DNA of 64,000 nucleotides from Desulfomarina profundi (GTDB lineage: Bacteria > Desulfobacterota > Desulfobulbia > Desulfobulbales > Desulfocapsaceae). This document shows, in pieces, positions 45,950-54,171 of the stretch. Below the pieces are notes generated by a model, which was given only the letters and a program-made list of their open reading frames with translations, was not told the origin of the DNA and ran no database searches. Within the stretch, counting starts at the first letter, position 1; each line of letters begins with the position of its first letter. The stretch is from contig NZ_AP024086.1 of the NCBI RefSeq assembly GCF_019703855.1, positions 4,174,501 to 4,238,500 of the forward strand. Reading direction: 5' to 3'. The translations under genes were made by a program, and so were the position numbers.

Positions 45950-46717
45950 ATGAAAGATATATTCAAACTTGACGGAAAAGTAGCGATTGTGACCGGTGGT
46001 GCCGGGGGAATCGGTAAGGCTCTGGCCCTTGGTCTCGGAATTCACGGGGCAACTGTTGTTGTTTCCAGCAGAAACCAGGAAGCGATTGATAAGGTGGCGA
46101 AAAAGATCACCGAAGAATCTGGCAACGAGGCTATTGCCATTGCCTGTGATGTGACCGATGAGTCCAGCGTGCAGAATCTGGCAGACAAGGTGAAGGAAAA
46201 ATATGGCAGAATCGATATTCTTGTCAATGCCATGGGGATGAATATCAAACATGATGCATTTGAGTATCCGGTGGAAGACTGGCAGAAATTGTTCAAGGTT
46301 AATGTGGAAGGGACAATGATTGCCTGCAAAACCATGGGCAAGGTTATGCGTGATCAGAAAGGTGGGGCCATTGTAAACCTTTCCTCTGTTCGTGGCATCC
46401 GTGGCTATACCGGAGGAAACAGCGGCTACTGTGCCACCAAGGGTGCCGTAGAGCTGATCACCAAGGCGCTTGCCCTGGAGTGGGCACCCCATGGAATTCG
46501 GGTCAATGCCCTGGGACCTGCTCTGGTAATTACTCCCGGAACCGCACATATCGCAAAAGATCCGACTCTTGCCGCCAAGTATGCGGCAGCTGTGCCCATG
46601 GGGCGGATCGGTATGCCCGAAGATATGGTTGGAGCGGTTATCTACCTTGTTTCCGAGGCGGCCAGCTTTGTTTCCGGGCAGACTATTTATGTGGATGGTG
46701 GATTGACTGCAGCCTGA
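45950..46717 (+). CDS. Short-chain dehydrogenase/reductase (candidate phloroglucinol reductase)
   Basis: The 255-residue classical SDR has GGAGGIGKALALGLGIHGAT (TGxxxGxG nucleotide loop), DVTDESSVQNLADKV, ILVNAMGMN, the catalytic set Ser in NLSSVRGIRG with Tyr-x3-Lys in SGYCATKGAVELITK, and the C-terminal GQTIYVDGG. The residue after strand 2 (SSRNQEA) is basic, which suits NADP(H). Known phloroglucinol reductases are NADPH-dependent SDRs, so ring reduction after the transhydroxylase is an attractive assignment. Oxidation of a 3-hydroxy intermediate is an alternative. GGGGAG precedes the ATG. Confidence 0.85.
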   Translation: MKDIFKLDGKVAIVTGGAGGIGKALALGLGIHGATVVVSSRNQEAIDKVAKKITEESGNEAIAIACDVTDESSVQNLADKVKEKYGRIDILVNAMGMNIKHDAFEYPVEDWQKLFKVNVEGTMIACKTMGKVMRDQKGGAIVNLSSVRGIRGYTGGNSGYCATKGAVELITKALALEWAPHGIRVNALGPALVITPGTAHIAKDPTLAAKYAAAVPMGRIGMPEDMVGAVIYLVSEAASFVSGQTIYVDGGLTAA

Positions 46718-46778
46718 TACAAGCGGATTCTGACAAAGAACCAGCAAGAAATACAACTATTTAAGTGAGGAAAGATAG

Positions 46779-47474
46779 ATGACAACAGCTCGAATCTTGA
46801 GTCAGGCCAGGGAAGAGAAAAGGACGGTCCTTACCGAAATTGAGGCCAAGCAGATTCTCGCAGAAGCTGGAATAAACTGCACCGAAACGGTGTTGGCAAC
46901 TTCACGGGAAGAGGCGGTGTCTCTCTGTGACCGAATTGGCTACCCGGTAGTCTTAAAAGTATCATCCGTTGATATCAGTCATAAGAGTGATGCCGGCGGT
47001 GTGAAGGTAAATCTCAACTCGAAAGAAGAGGTTGAGAAGGCCTTTGATGATATCATGACCTCCTGCAGAGCATATGCCCCGGATGCTGATATTGAAGGTG
47101 TTGCTGTGCAGTCCATGGCAAAACCGGGAACGGAAATAATTATGGGAATGATTAATGACGCCAGTTTTGGTCCCGTGGTGATGTTCGGTCTCGGGGGTGT
47201 GCTGGTTGAAGTATTGAAGGATGTGTCGTTCAGAATTGTTCCTATTGATAAAAATGATGCCATTGAAATGACTACCGAGATCCAGGGGAAGAAACTGCTG
47301 GAAGGGTACCGGGGACAGGATCCGGCCGATGTGGAATGTCTGCGTGATATGCTGGTGAAATTATCAGACTTTGTTGATGCGACTCCGGGAATTGAAGAAA
47401 TCGATATGAATCCGGTCTTTGCCTATAAGGATGGGGCGGTGGTGGTTGATGCCAGGATAATCCTGTCGTCATGA
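46779..47474 (+). CDS. ADP-forming acyl-CoA synthetase, beta (ATP-grasp) subunit
   Basis: The 231-residue ATP-grasp domain reads LTEIEAKQILAEAGINCTET, IGYPVVLKVSSVDISHKSDA, GGVKVNLNSKEEVEKAF, GPVVMFGLGGVLVEVLKDV and EEIDMNPVFAYKDGAVVVDA. It phosphorylates the catalytic His on the alpha subunit. The enzyme converts an acyl-CoA plus ADP and Pi to acid plus ATP, or the reverse. It is encoded next to the alpha subunit, as separate chains rather than the fused form. In this operon it could activate the ring-cleavage acid or recover ATP from acetyl-CoA. Confidence 0.87.
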   Translation: MTTARILSQAREEKRTVLTEIEAKQILAEAGINCTETVLATSREEAVSLCDRIGYPVVLKVSSVDISHKSDAGGVKVNLNSKEEVEKAFDDIMTSCRAYAPDADIEGVAVQSMAKPGTEIIMGMINDASFGPVVMFGLGGVLVEVLKDVSFRIVPIDKNDAIEMTTEIQGKKLLEGYRGQDPADVECLRDMLVKLSDFVDATPGIEEIDMNPVFAYKDGAVVVDARIILSS

Positions 47475-47560
47475 GAAGGAAATTTGAATAAAAAATATCG
47501 TTTCCCATTCGAAACTGACAGCGCAAAAAAAAATGCGATGAAAAGAAGGACGGTGCAAAT

Positions 47561-48943
47561 ATGATGGAATTATTTTTTAAACCGAAATCGGTGGCGGTAA
47601 TTGGGGCCAGCGGTACTCCCGGAAAGCTTGGTTACGTCATTGTCAATAATATCAAGGGCAGTGACTTCAGTGGAGATGTTTATCCTGTCAATCCGAAATC
47701 CGACGAAATCCTGGGTTACAGGGTGTATAAATCTGTCCTGGAGATACCGGGAGAAGTGGATCTAGTCATTACTGCCCTGCCAACCCCGAAATTGACGGTT
47801 ATGACCATGGAAGCCTGTGCGGAAAAAGGGGTGAAGGCCGTTATCATAGAATCTGCGGGTTTTGCCGAAATGGGTGGAGATGGTAAGGTGTATCAGGAAC
47901 AGATAGTTGAGATTGCAAAGAAAAATAATATAAGGGTCATGGGGCCCAACTGTTCTGGCATTGTCTCGCGTAATATTGTCACCTCCATTTATCCCATGAC
48001 GAAAAAAGTACCGAACGGCAATGTTGTGCTTATCGGTCAGTCTGGACTTCTGGCGGCAGGCATGGCATCGGATATCGTGGAGAACGAAAGCCTTAATATC
48101 AAACAGGTCTGTTCCATCGGCAATAAATGTGATGTTAATGAAAATGATCTGCTGGAATATTTTGGAGCGCAGGATGACGTGGATGTCATTTCCATGTATT
48201 TGGAGACTATCAGTGACGGGCGGAACCTGACAAAAATCGCCAAAAAGGTGGCGGCTGAAAAACCGGTTATCTTTCTCAGCGGCGGACGTACGGAAGCGGG
48301 TGCCAAAGCGGCCATGAGTCATACCGGCAGTATCGCCAGCAATGCCAAAATTGTCGAGGCGGCGGTCAAGCAGACCGGGATGATTATGGCTGATGATTTT
48401 ACGGAGCTCAAGGATTTTGCCAAGGTTTTTTCAACTCAGCCACTGCCGAAAGGGAATCGTATTGCCGTAATTACCCTGGCGGGGAGTGTCGGTGTAAATG
48501 TCTCCGATCTTTGTGCAAGTCACGGTCTTGAACTGCCCAAACTGACGGAGGAAACAACGGAAAAACTCAAGGATATGTTTGATACACCGGTTTCCAATCC
48601 GGTGGATCTCTATTTCAGTGTCACCAAGATCGGGTTTACCAAAACCCTGGAAACAACCTTCCCCGATGCGTTCAGAGATGACAATATCGATGCGGCTGTT
48701 CTTATCCTGGCGGGATTTGAATATACCCAGGAAGCTGTACAGAAGAAGATCATTCAAAAAATTGTTCAGGATGTGGGTAAGCCGGTTGTTGTCTGTATGA
48801 TTGTTGGCTACAACAAGTATAAAAATGTCATTATGGATGAGATGGGTAAGGAACTGCCTGTCTTCCCGTCGCTTATTTCAGGAGTGAAAGCCCTGAGCAA
48901 ACTCTGTGAATACGGTATTCGCCAACAAAAACAATCTGCCTGA
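47561..48943 (+). CDS. ADP-forming acyl-CoA synthetase, alpha subunit
   Basis: The 460-residue protein has a CoA-binding Rossmann domain (VAVIGASGTPGKLGYVIVNN; VDLVITALPTPKLTVMTMEA) and two succinyl-CoA-ligase-like domains. They include RVMGPNCSGIVSRN, GNVVLIGQSGLLAAGMASD and the phospho-His segment AAMSHTGSIASNAKIVEAAV. The C-terminal part includes NRIAVITLAGSVGVNVSDLC. It pairs with the beta subunit encoded 86 nt upstream. Sequence alone does not fix the acid. Genome context suggests a short oxo- or hydroxy-acid from ring cleavage. Confidence 0.87.
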   Translation: MMELFFKPKSVAVIGASGTPGKLGYVIVNNIKGSDFSGDVYPVNPKSDEILGYRVYKSVLEIPGEVDLVITALPTPKLTVMTMEACAEKGVKAVIIESAGFAEMGGDGKVYQEQIVEIAKKNNIRVMGPNCSGIVSRNIVTSIYPMTKKVPNGNVVLIGQSGLLAAGMASDIVENESLNIKQVCSIGNKCDVNENDLLEYFGAQDDVDVISMYLETISDGRNLTKIAKKVAAEKPVIFLSGGRTEAGAKAAMSHTGSIASNAKIVEAAVKQTGMIMADDFTELKDFAKVFSTQPLPKGNRIAVITLAGSVGVNVSDLCASHGLELPKLTEETTEKLKDMFDTPVSNPVDLYFSVTKIGFTKTLETTFPDAFRDDNIDAAVLILAGFEYTQEAVQKKIIQKIVQDVGKPVVVCMIVGYNKYKNVIMDEMGKELPVFPSLISGVKALSKLCEYGIRQQKQSA

Positions 48944-48953
48944 TGGGGGAAGT

Positions 48954-49721
48954 ATGACTTTTGAAAACATTATCCTGGAAAAGGAAGAAAATATTGCCAT
49001 CATAACCTTTAACCGCCCCGAGGCTATGAATGCCCTCAATATTCAGACCCGGGCGGAGTTTGCGACAGCGGTGAAAGATTTGGAAGAGGATGAGGCGATC
49101 AAGGTGCTGATCCTGACCGGATCCGGCAAGGCCTTTGTGGCGGGATCTGATATCAAGGAGTTTCACGCGACCACCCCATACGGGGCGCATAATATTGTCC
49201 GTCTTGGTTCTATCGTGGAGAAGCTTGGCAAGCCGGTTATCGCCGCGGTCAACGGTTTCTGCCTGGGCGGTGGATGTGAAATCGCCATGGCCTGCGACCT
49301 GATCATTGCCTCGGAGAAGGCAAAATTCGGGCAGCCGGAAATTAATCTCGGCATCATTCCCGGAGGGGGCGGCACCCAGCGTCTGCAGCGTCTTGTGGGC
49401 GCCTGCAGGGCCAAGGAACTTATTTTCACGGGAGATATTATTCGGGCGGATGAGGCTGATCGGATCGGCCTGGTCAACCGGGTGGTTCCCATGGACGAGT
49501 TAATGACAGTGGCAAAGGAAATTGCGGCCAAAATTGCGACCAAGAGTTCTGCAGCACTGAAACTGGCCAAGCAGGCAATCAACAAGGGAATGCAGATGAG
49601 TCTGCAGGATGGACTTGATTACGAATATGAAATGTATGCCCTGGCACTCTCCCTGGAAGATAAGGAGGAGGGAGTCAACGCGTTTCTTGAGAAAAGAAAA
49701 CCGAAATTTGTCGGTCGTTAG
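48954..49721 (+). CDS. Enoyl-CoA hydratase/isomerase family protein
   Basis: The 255-residue crotonase-fold protein reads IAIITFNRPEAMNALNIQTR, GSGKAFVAGSDIKEF (oxyanion-hole region), AAVNGFCLGGGCEIAMACDL and GQPEINLGIIPGGGGTQRL. Both catalytic Glu residues of classical hydratases (GGGCE and QPEINLG) are present, so hydration or dehydration of an enoyl-CoA is likely. The ATG at 48954 has GGGGGA upstream, and the GTG at 48906 overlaps the previous gene. It would act on the CoA ester made by the upstream synthetase. A 415-bp repeat-filled gap follows. Confidence 0.87.
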   Translation: MTFENIILEKEENIAIITFNRPEAMNALNIQTRAEFATAVKDLEEDEAIKVLILTGSGKAFVAGSDIKEFHATTPYGAHNIVRLGSIVEKLGKPVIAAVNGFCLGGGCEIAMACDLIIASEKAKFGQPEINLGIIPGGGGTQRLQRLVGACRAKELIFTGDIIRADEADRIGLVNRVVPMDELMTVAKEIAAKIATKSSAALKLAKQAINKGMQMSLQDGLDYEYEMYALALSLEDKEEGVNAFLEKRKPKFVGR

Positions 49722-49744
49722 TTGCAGGGTTTTTACTAGTGCAG

Positions 49745-49875
49745 GTCCATAAATGGCCTTTTTGCCCGATTTCTGCGTCGCTACGAAAAATAAAAATGCT
49801 CACATATGCCTAATATGCTGTGTTTTTTATTTTCCTATGCTCCTTGAACTCGAACAAAAAATCTCATTTATGGAC
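49745..49875. repeat. Second MITE-like repeat (131 bp), full copy
   Basis: GTCCATAAATG (49745) and CATTTATGGAC (ending 49875) are perfect 11-bp inverted ends. The interior from CGTCGCTACG on matches 35328-35450. It is directly followed by MITE copy C. Confidence 0.7.
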
Positions 49876-49885
49876 AGACACTTAC

Positions 49886-50110
49886 TAACCCGCATTTCTC
49901 ATGAACATTGTGTCAATTTTGAGAATAACTGTAGATTGCAAATAATTGGACAACTATCAGTAATAGAACAAAATTTACATAATGTTCACCCAAGGTCAGT
50001 CCAGGCAACGCCATCTTCTACAGTATTTCTGCAATAAATATAGATCACTATAATTCACTGCAGAAAACTTAGAACCTGACGCCGCCTGAACTGATGAGAA
50101 ATGCGGGCTA
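49886..50110 (+). repeat. MITE-like repeat, full copy C (225 bp)
   Basis: Terminal inverted repeats are TAACCCGCATTTCTCAT (49886) and, in reverse from 50110, TAGCCCGCATTTCTCAT. The palindromic core spans 49902-49988. The TA at both ends may be the target dinucleotide, as for Tc1/mariner-derived MITEs. No ORF. It splits operon A between the hydratase and the DUF35/thiolase pair. Confidence 0.8.
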
Positions 50111-50136
50111 AAGGATATCAATTAAGGAAGAAAACA

Positions 50137-50568
50137 ATGGAAAATATGGCAAACAAGGTAGCCCGGATACCCAACCTGGTGGACTGGTCCACCGGTGAAG
50201 TGAGATTGATGAGCGCAAAATGTAACAGCTGCGGGACATACTTTTTCCCGAAGGAGCATTACCAGCATCGCCCCGGTTGTTCAAGAGAAGGTGTGGAGGA
50301 TGTACTTCTTCCCACAAGAGGAAAACTGGCCAGCTATACCATTCAATATTATCCCTGTCCGGCACCGTTTAAAACAGAGAAAAAGATCACCCCCTACGGT
50401 ATCGGCCTGGTGGAATTTGCAGATGAGAAAATCCAGATTACAGGCATCATCACGGAAACTGACCTGAAGACGCTGAAAATCGGCATGGAAATGGAAACCA
50501 CCCTGCTTGAGATGTACACCAATGAGGAAAAGCAGCAGGTTGTCACCTGGGCGTTCAAGGCCGTTTAA
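50137..50568 (+). CDS. DUF35 OB-fold/zinc-ribbon protein (thiolase partner)
   Basis: From the ATG at 50137 (AAGGAAG upstream) 143 residues. The rubredoxin-like zinc ribbon has C-x2-C in LMSAKCNSCGTYFFP and a Cys in HRPGCSREG. The OB-fold follows (GKLASYTIQYYPCPAPFKTE, YGIGLVEFADEKIQITGIIT). Proteins of this type sit beside thiolases and bind the CoA substrate, as BbsA does for BbsB or in archaeal acetoacetyl-CoA thiolase complexes. The thiolase gene follows after 39 nt. Confidence 0.85.
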   Translation: MENMANKVARIPNLVDWSTGEVRLMSAKCNSCGTYFFPKEHYQHRPGCSREGVEDVLLPTRGKLASYTIQYYPCPAPFKTEKKITPYGIGLVEFADEKIQITGIITETDLKTLKIGMEMETTLLEMYTNEEKQQVVTWAFKAV

Positions 50569-50607
50569 TAATCGGTACCGCAAAAACTATAAAAAGGGAT
50601 AATAACA

Positions 50608-51789
50608 ATGAGAGATGTTTATATAATAGGAACAGGGATACACCCCTGGATGGGTTTTTCTGAGCAGGTATTTGCTGATTTTGCAGCTGTGGCTGTTGAT
50701 GGTGCCTTAAAAGACGCCGACATAGAATGGCAGAAGATTCAGGCGATTATGGCCGGGATTTTTATCTACGGTGGTAATGCCGGTCATCTTTCCGGTCAGT
50801 ATCTTGAGTCCATTTTCGGGGAAACGGGTATTCCCGTGGTCAACGTTTATAACGCCTGTGCCACCGGGTCCGCTTCCATCAGAATGGCTTATAACAGCAT
50901 AGCAGCCGGTGAAACTGATACCGCCCTGGCCTTTGGCGCCGATGTATCTCCCAAGGGTTTTCTGACCGCGAAATCCGATAACGCTGTCCAGGACAGGGAT
51001 GTTATAAGATGGAAGATGGGTGGCCTCCCAAATCCCATTTACTGGGCGCTGGAATGCCGGAAGCGAATGGAAAAATATGATACAACCGAAGAGGATCTGG
51101 CCCTTGTAAAGGTGCTGATGAGCGAATACGGTTCTAAAAACGCCCATGCCCGTTTTAAGAAGACCTACAGCCTGGAAGAGGTATTGAATTCTGTTTATGT
51201 CTGTGATCCCCTGAGGCTTTATGAGATCTGTCCGGTGAGTACCGGTGCTGCCGCAGTTATTGTTACCGCCGACAAGGAATTGATAGCCAAAGCTGATAAT
51301 CCGGTGAAGATCAATGCAACAACCATGGGAAGTGCCATGTACGGTGATCCGACCATCCGTATTTCTGCTCTTTCCTGTCCTTCAGTGGCTGAGGCGCCTA
51401 TGCTCAGCGAGAGTTATTCCGCTTCCCGCCAGGCCTACGAAAAAGCGGGTATCGGCCCTGAAGATATTGATCTGCTTGAACTGCCCGATAACAGCTCTTG
51501 GCATTATCTGGTCTATCTGGAAACCTGCGGGTTCTGTGGAGAAGGTGAAGCGGACAAGATGCTGCGCGACGGTCTGACGAAGATCGGCGGAAAACTGCCG
51601 GTTAATCCGAGTGGTGGTTTTTCTTCCCATGGTGAGGCTCTTTCCGCCCAGGCACTCTGGCAGGTTATCGAATGCAGCAATCAGTTGCGCGGCCGATGTG
51701 GTGAACGTCAGGTTGAGGGGGCCAAAGTGGCCATGGCCCAGACTTATGGCCTGATGGGGAACAGCGGAACAACCATCCTTTCAGTTTGA
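50608..51789 (+). CDS. Thiolase-superfamily protein (acyl-CoA acyltransferase)
   Basis: The 393-residue protein has the DUF35-associated thiolase pattern: VVNVYNACATGSASIRMAYN with the nucleophilic Cys, AFGADVSPKGFL, YEICPVSTGAAAVIVTADKE, and NPSGGFSSHGEALSAQALWQ with the His of the second half. Instead of the C-terminal CxG loop it reads MAQTYGLMGNSGTTILSV, so the second Cys is absent, as in other SCP-x-like or DUF35-dependent thiolases. It would cleave a 3-oxoacyl-CoA to acetyl-CoA units, the expected end of phloroglucinol breakdown. A clear terminator follows. Confidence 0.83.
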   Translation: MRDVYIIGTGIHPWMGFSEQVFADFAAVAVDGALKDADIEWQKIQAIMAGIFIYGGNAGHLSGQYLESIFGETGIPVVNVYNACATGSASIRMAYNSIAAGETDTALAFGADVSPKGFLTAKSDNAVQDRDVIRWKMGGLPNPIYWALECRKRMEKYDTTEEDLALVKVLMSEYGSKNAHARFKKTYSLEEVLNSVYVCDPLRLYEICPVSTGAAAVIVTADKELIAKADNPVKINATTMGSAMYGDPTIRISALSCPSVAEAPMLSESYSASRQAYEKAGIGPEDIDLLELPDNSSWHYLVYLETCGFCGEGEADKMLRDGLTKIGGKLPVNPSGGFSSHGEALSAQALWQVIECSNQLRGRCGERQVEGAKVAMAQTYGLMGNSGTTILSV

Positions 51790-51814
51790 TTTTATCGGCT
51801 TGAAAAGTATCAGC

Positions 51815-51856
51815 AGGCCCACTCCCCTGTAAGGGGGTTGGGCCTGTTGCTTTTTG
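51815..51856 (+). terminator. Terminator of operon A
   Basis: AGGCCCA-CTCCCC-TGTAA-GGGGGTTGGGCCT forms a long GC-rich stem, followed by GTTGCTTTTTG. It lies 26 nt past the thiolase stop and closes the catabolic operon. Confidence 0.85.
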
Positions 51857-51868
51857 CAGGATTCAGGT

Positions 51869-51943
51869 TACCCCGCATTTCTCATCAGTTCAGGCGGCGT
51901 CAGCTTCAAAGTTCTCGACAATAAATTATAGTTACCTATATTT
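51869..51943 (-). repeat. MITE-like repeat, partial copy D
   Basis: Reverse-oriented right end of the same family: ACCCCGCATTTCTCATCAG, then CAGGCGGCGTCAGC and an AT-rich block matching the 35240-35300 part of copy B. The sequence after it (51951-52070) holds further palindromes (GTGTCGTGTAA with TTACACGATCAC) but no gene. Confidence 0.65.
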
Positions 51944-52097
51944 ATTGTCGATATACAAGGCGTGGCGGTGTCGTGTAAGCGCAGGCGTACATAGAGTACG
52001 TCGAGCATTACACGATCACCCCACAACGCAGTAGATCGGAGTTTTTACGAGTCCATCAAGATTGGACTGAAAGTTATCCACACCTGTGGGAGAAAAA

Positions 52098-53603
52098 ATG
52101 AGTGAGAAGTGGGAAAAATTAAATCAGAATGTGATTTCCGCCATTCAAAGAGGGGACTATGAGGTGGCTCTTGCCGATGCACAGGCCGCTTTTGAAGTGG
52201 CTGAAAAAGAAAAGGGTGATGGCAGGAACATGGCCGTGTCTCTCAATAATCTGGGTGAATTATATCATCTCCTGGGCAGGTTTGATGAGGCCGAAAAGGT
52301 TTTGTTGCAATCTCTGGAATTGTTTGAAAGGCAGAATGGAGAACAGTCAGTCGAAGTGGCTGATGCCCTTGCCAACCTTGCCGAATTGTACCTGCGAATG
52401 GAGCAGTTTGTAGAGGCGGAAGAGATACTCCTCCGGATTCTTGCTATCTGTGAAAAGGAAAACCTTGACCCGTTGTTTCCTCTGGAATCTCTGGCAACTG
52501 CCCTGCTCGGCCAGGGAAAGATGAGCGAAGCACGTTCCCGCCTTGAGCAGGCATTGGAGGTAGGAGAAAATAGTTTTGGCAAAGATCATCCTGATCTTGG
52601 AGAAATCCTCAAGCGATTGGGCACTGTTGAGCAGCAGTCTGGAAATCTGGATGGTGCCGAAAAATACTTCAGACGGGTTCTGGTCCTTTATGAAAACAGT
52701 ATTGGTGTGGATCATCCATTCTTTGCTTCAATTCTCAGTCACCTTGCCGGAATATACCTGGCCAGAGGTCATTTTCAGGCTGCTGAACCACTCCTGAACC
52801 AGGCGGTGGGGATTTACAGGCAGGATTCACCTGACGGCCATCCTGAACTGGCTGAAACCCTAGAAAAACTCGCTGGTATGTATGGCGGACTGGGAAAAAG
52901 AGAAAAAGCGGAAGATTATCAGAAACAGGCGGTGGAAATGTATGTGGCCGTTCTTGGTAAAGATCATCCCGCTGTGGCCCAGGCCTGGAACAGTCTTGGG
53001 GAGCTCTACCTTCAGGATAAAAAAGTTGTTCAGGCCCGGAAACTGTTCAATGATTCTCTGGCTGTTCGGGAAAAAATTTTCGGAGAGAATCATCCTGCTG
53101 TAGCCCAGTCATATAACAATCTTGGTATACTCCACAGTATGTGTGGGGAACGTAGTCTTGCCGTGAAACAGCACCAGAGAGCATTAAAAATCAGAAAAGC
53201 CGCCTTTGGTGAACAACATCCAGCCATTACCCAGTCTCTTGAAAATCTTGCAGGGTTGGCCAGGGAATCTGGAAAACTCCAGGAGGCAAAAAAATATCTG
53301 CTCCAGTCTCTTTCAATCTGGAAATCAGCCATGGGCCAGGAACATCCTGCTGTGGCTCAGAGTCTGCATAATCTTGCCACTCTGGAGATGATGGCCGGAA
53401 ATAACGGGGATGCTGAACATATGCTCCTTGAAGCACGAAAAATCCTTGAGAAGGATCGGGTTGCCAATGAAATGCATCTTCTTATTGTGTATGAGACATT
53501 GGCGGCGCTCTACAAGACTATGGGCAGGAATATGGAGGCCGGTGAGTTTGCCGCCCGTATTCACAAGATCAAGAAACCTGAACATATGCGGAAAAGAGGT
53601 TAA
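52098..53603 (+). CDS. TPR repeat protein (kinesin-light-chain type)
   Basis: The 501-residue protein consists almost wholly of about eleven tetratricopeptide repeats of 42 residues, with units such as VAQSYNNLGILHSMCGERSL and HPAVAQSLHNLATLEMMAGN. No signal peptide or membrane helix is seen. It is a cytoplasmic protein-interaction scaffold. The ATG at 52098 follows GGGAG. It lies 5 nt upstream of an FMN reductase gene and between the two transhydroxylase operons, but nothing ties it to them functionally. Confidence 0.88.
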   Translation: MSEKWEKLNQNVISAIQRGDYEVALADAQAAFEVAEKEKGDGRNMAVSLNNLGELYHLLGRFDEAEKVLLQSLELFERQNGEQSVEVADALANLAELYLRMEQFVEAEEILLRILAICEKENLDPLFPLESLATALLGQGKMSEARSRLEQALEVGENSFGKDHPDLGEILKRLGTVEQQSGNLDGAEKYFRRVLVLYENSIGVDHPFFASILSHLAGIYLARGHFQAAEPLLNQAVGIYRQDSPDGHPELAETLEKLAGMYGGLGKREKAEDYQKQAVEMYVAVLGKDHPAVAQAWNSLGELYLQDKKVVQARKLFNDSLAVREKIFGENHPAVAQSYNNLGILHSMCGERSLAVKQHQRALKIRKAAFGEQHPAITQSLENLAGLARESGKLQEAKKYLLQSLSIWKSAMGQEHPAVAQSLHNLATLEMMAGNNGDAEHMLLEARKILEKDRVANEMHLLIVYETLAALYKTMGRNMEAGEFAARIHKIKKPEHMRKRG

Positions 53604-53608
53604 CAGAT

Positions 53609-54166
53609 ATGATACTTATGGGGATCAGTGGCAGTATCAGGGAAAAATCTTATAATACCGGATTGTTGCAGAGTGTGGTGCGCTGCCTGCCTGAGGGTGT
53701 GTCCCTTACTCTTTTTGATTGTGCCGGGTTACCCCTGTACAATGGTGATGTTGATGCAGACAAGGAAAACAAGCCTGGTGAAGTTCAGCGCTTACTCGAT
53801 GAACTTGCACTCTGCGATGGTGTCATTTTTGCGACTCCTGAATATAACTACAGTATTTCCGGTGTGTTGAAGAATGCAATCGACTGGGCTTCCCGACCAG
53901 CCTACAAATCGGTTCTTGCCGGAAAACCGGTGGCGATTCTGAGTGGGGCCAAAGGTGTGGTTGGAGGAGCCAGGGCCCAGAATCATCTGCGGGATATTTT
54001 TTCCAGCACCCTTTCTCCTGTTGTTCCCTCACCTCCATTTCTGGTTCCTGAGGTTCAGAAGAAGTTTGATGACAGGGGAGTGCTCACGGATGAAGGGACA
54101 AAAATCCGTTTGCAGCGATATATTGAAGATTTTGTAGCGTGGGTTAATCTTCTCGATAAACGGTGA
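53609..54166 (+). CDS. NADPH-dependent FMN reductase family protein
   Basis: The 185-residue flavodoxin-like fold reads LMGISGSIREKSYNTGLLQS (FMN phosphate loop), DGVIFATPEYNYSISGVLKN (PEYN loop) and KPVAILSGAKGVVGGARAQN. These are the FMN contacts of azoreductase/chromate-reductase type proteins. It reduces quinones or free flavin using NAD(P)H. A role with quinonoid or polyphenol intermediates is possible but unproven. It shares an operon with the TPR protein and is convergent with the sigma-54 activator (6 nt apart). Confidence 0.85.
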   Translation: MILMGISGSIREKSYNTGLLQSVVRCLPEGVSLTLFDCAGLPLYNGDVDADKENKPGEVQRLLDELALCDGVIFATPEYNYSISGVLKNAIDWASRPAYKSVLAGKPVAILSGAKGVVGGARAQNHLRDIFSSTLSPVVPSPPFLVPEVQKKFDDRGVLTDEGTKIRLQRYIEDFVAWVNLLDKR

Positions 54167-54171
54167 GGATT

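Noticed and set aside
51951-52070. Possible tRNA or CRISPR-like palindromes
   Set aside because: The inverted repeats do not make a cloverleaf, and there is no regular spacer pattern. They look like dispersed intergenic repeats.
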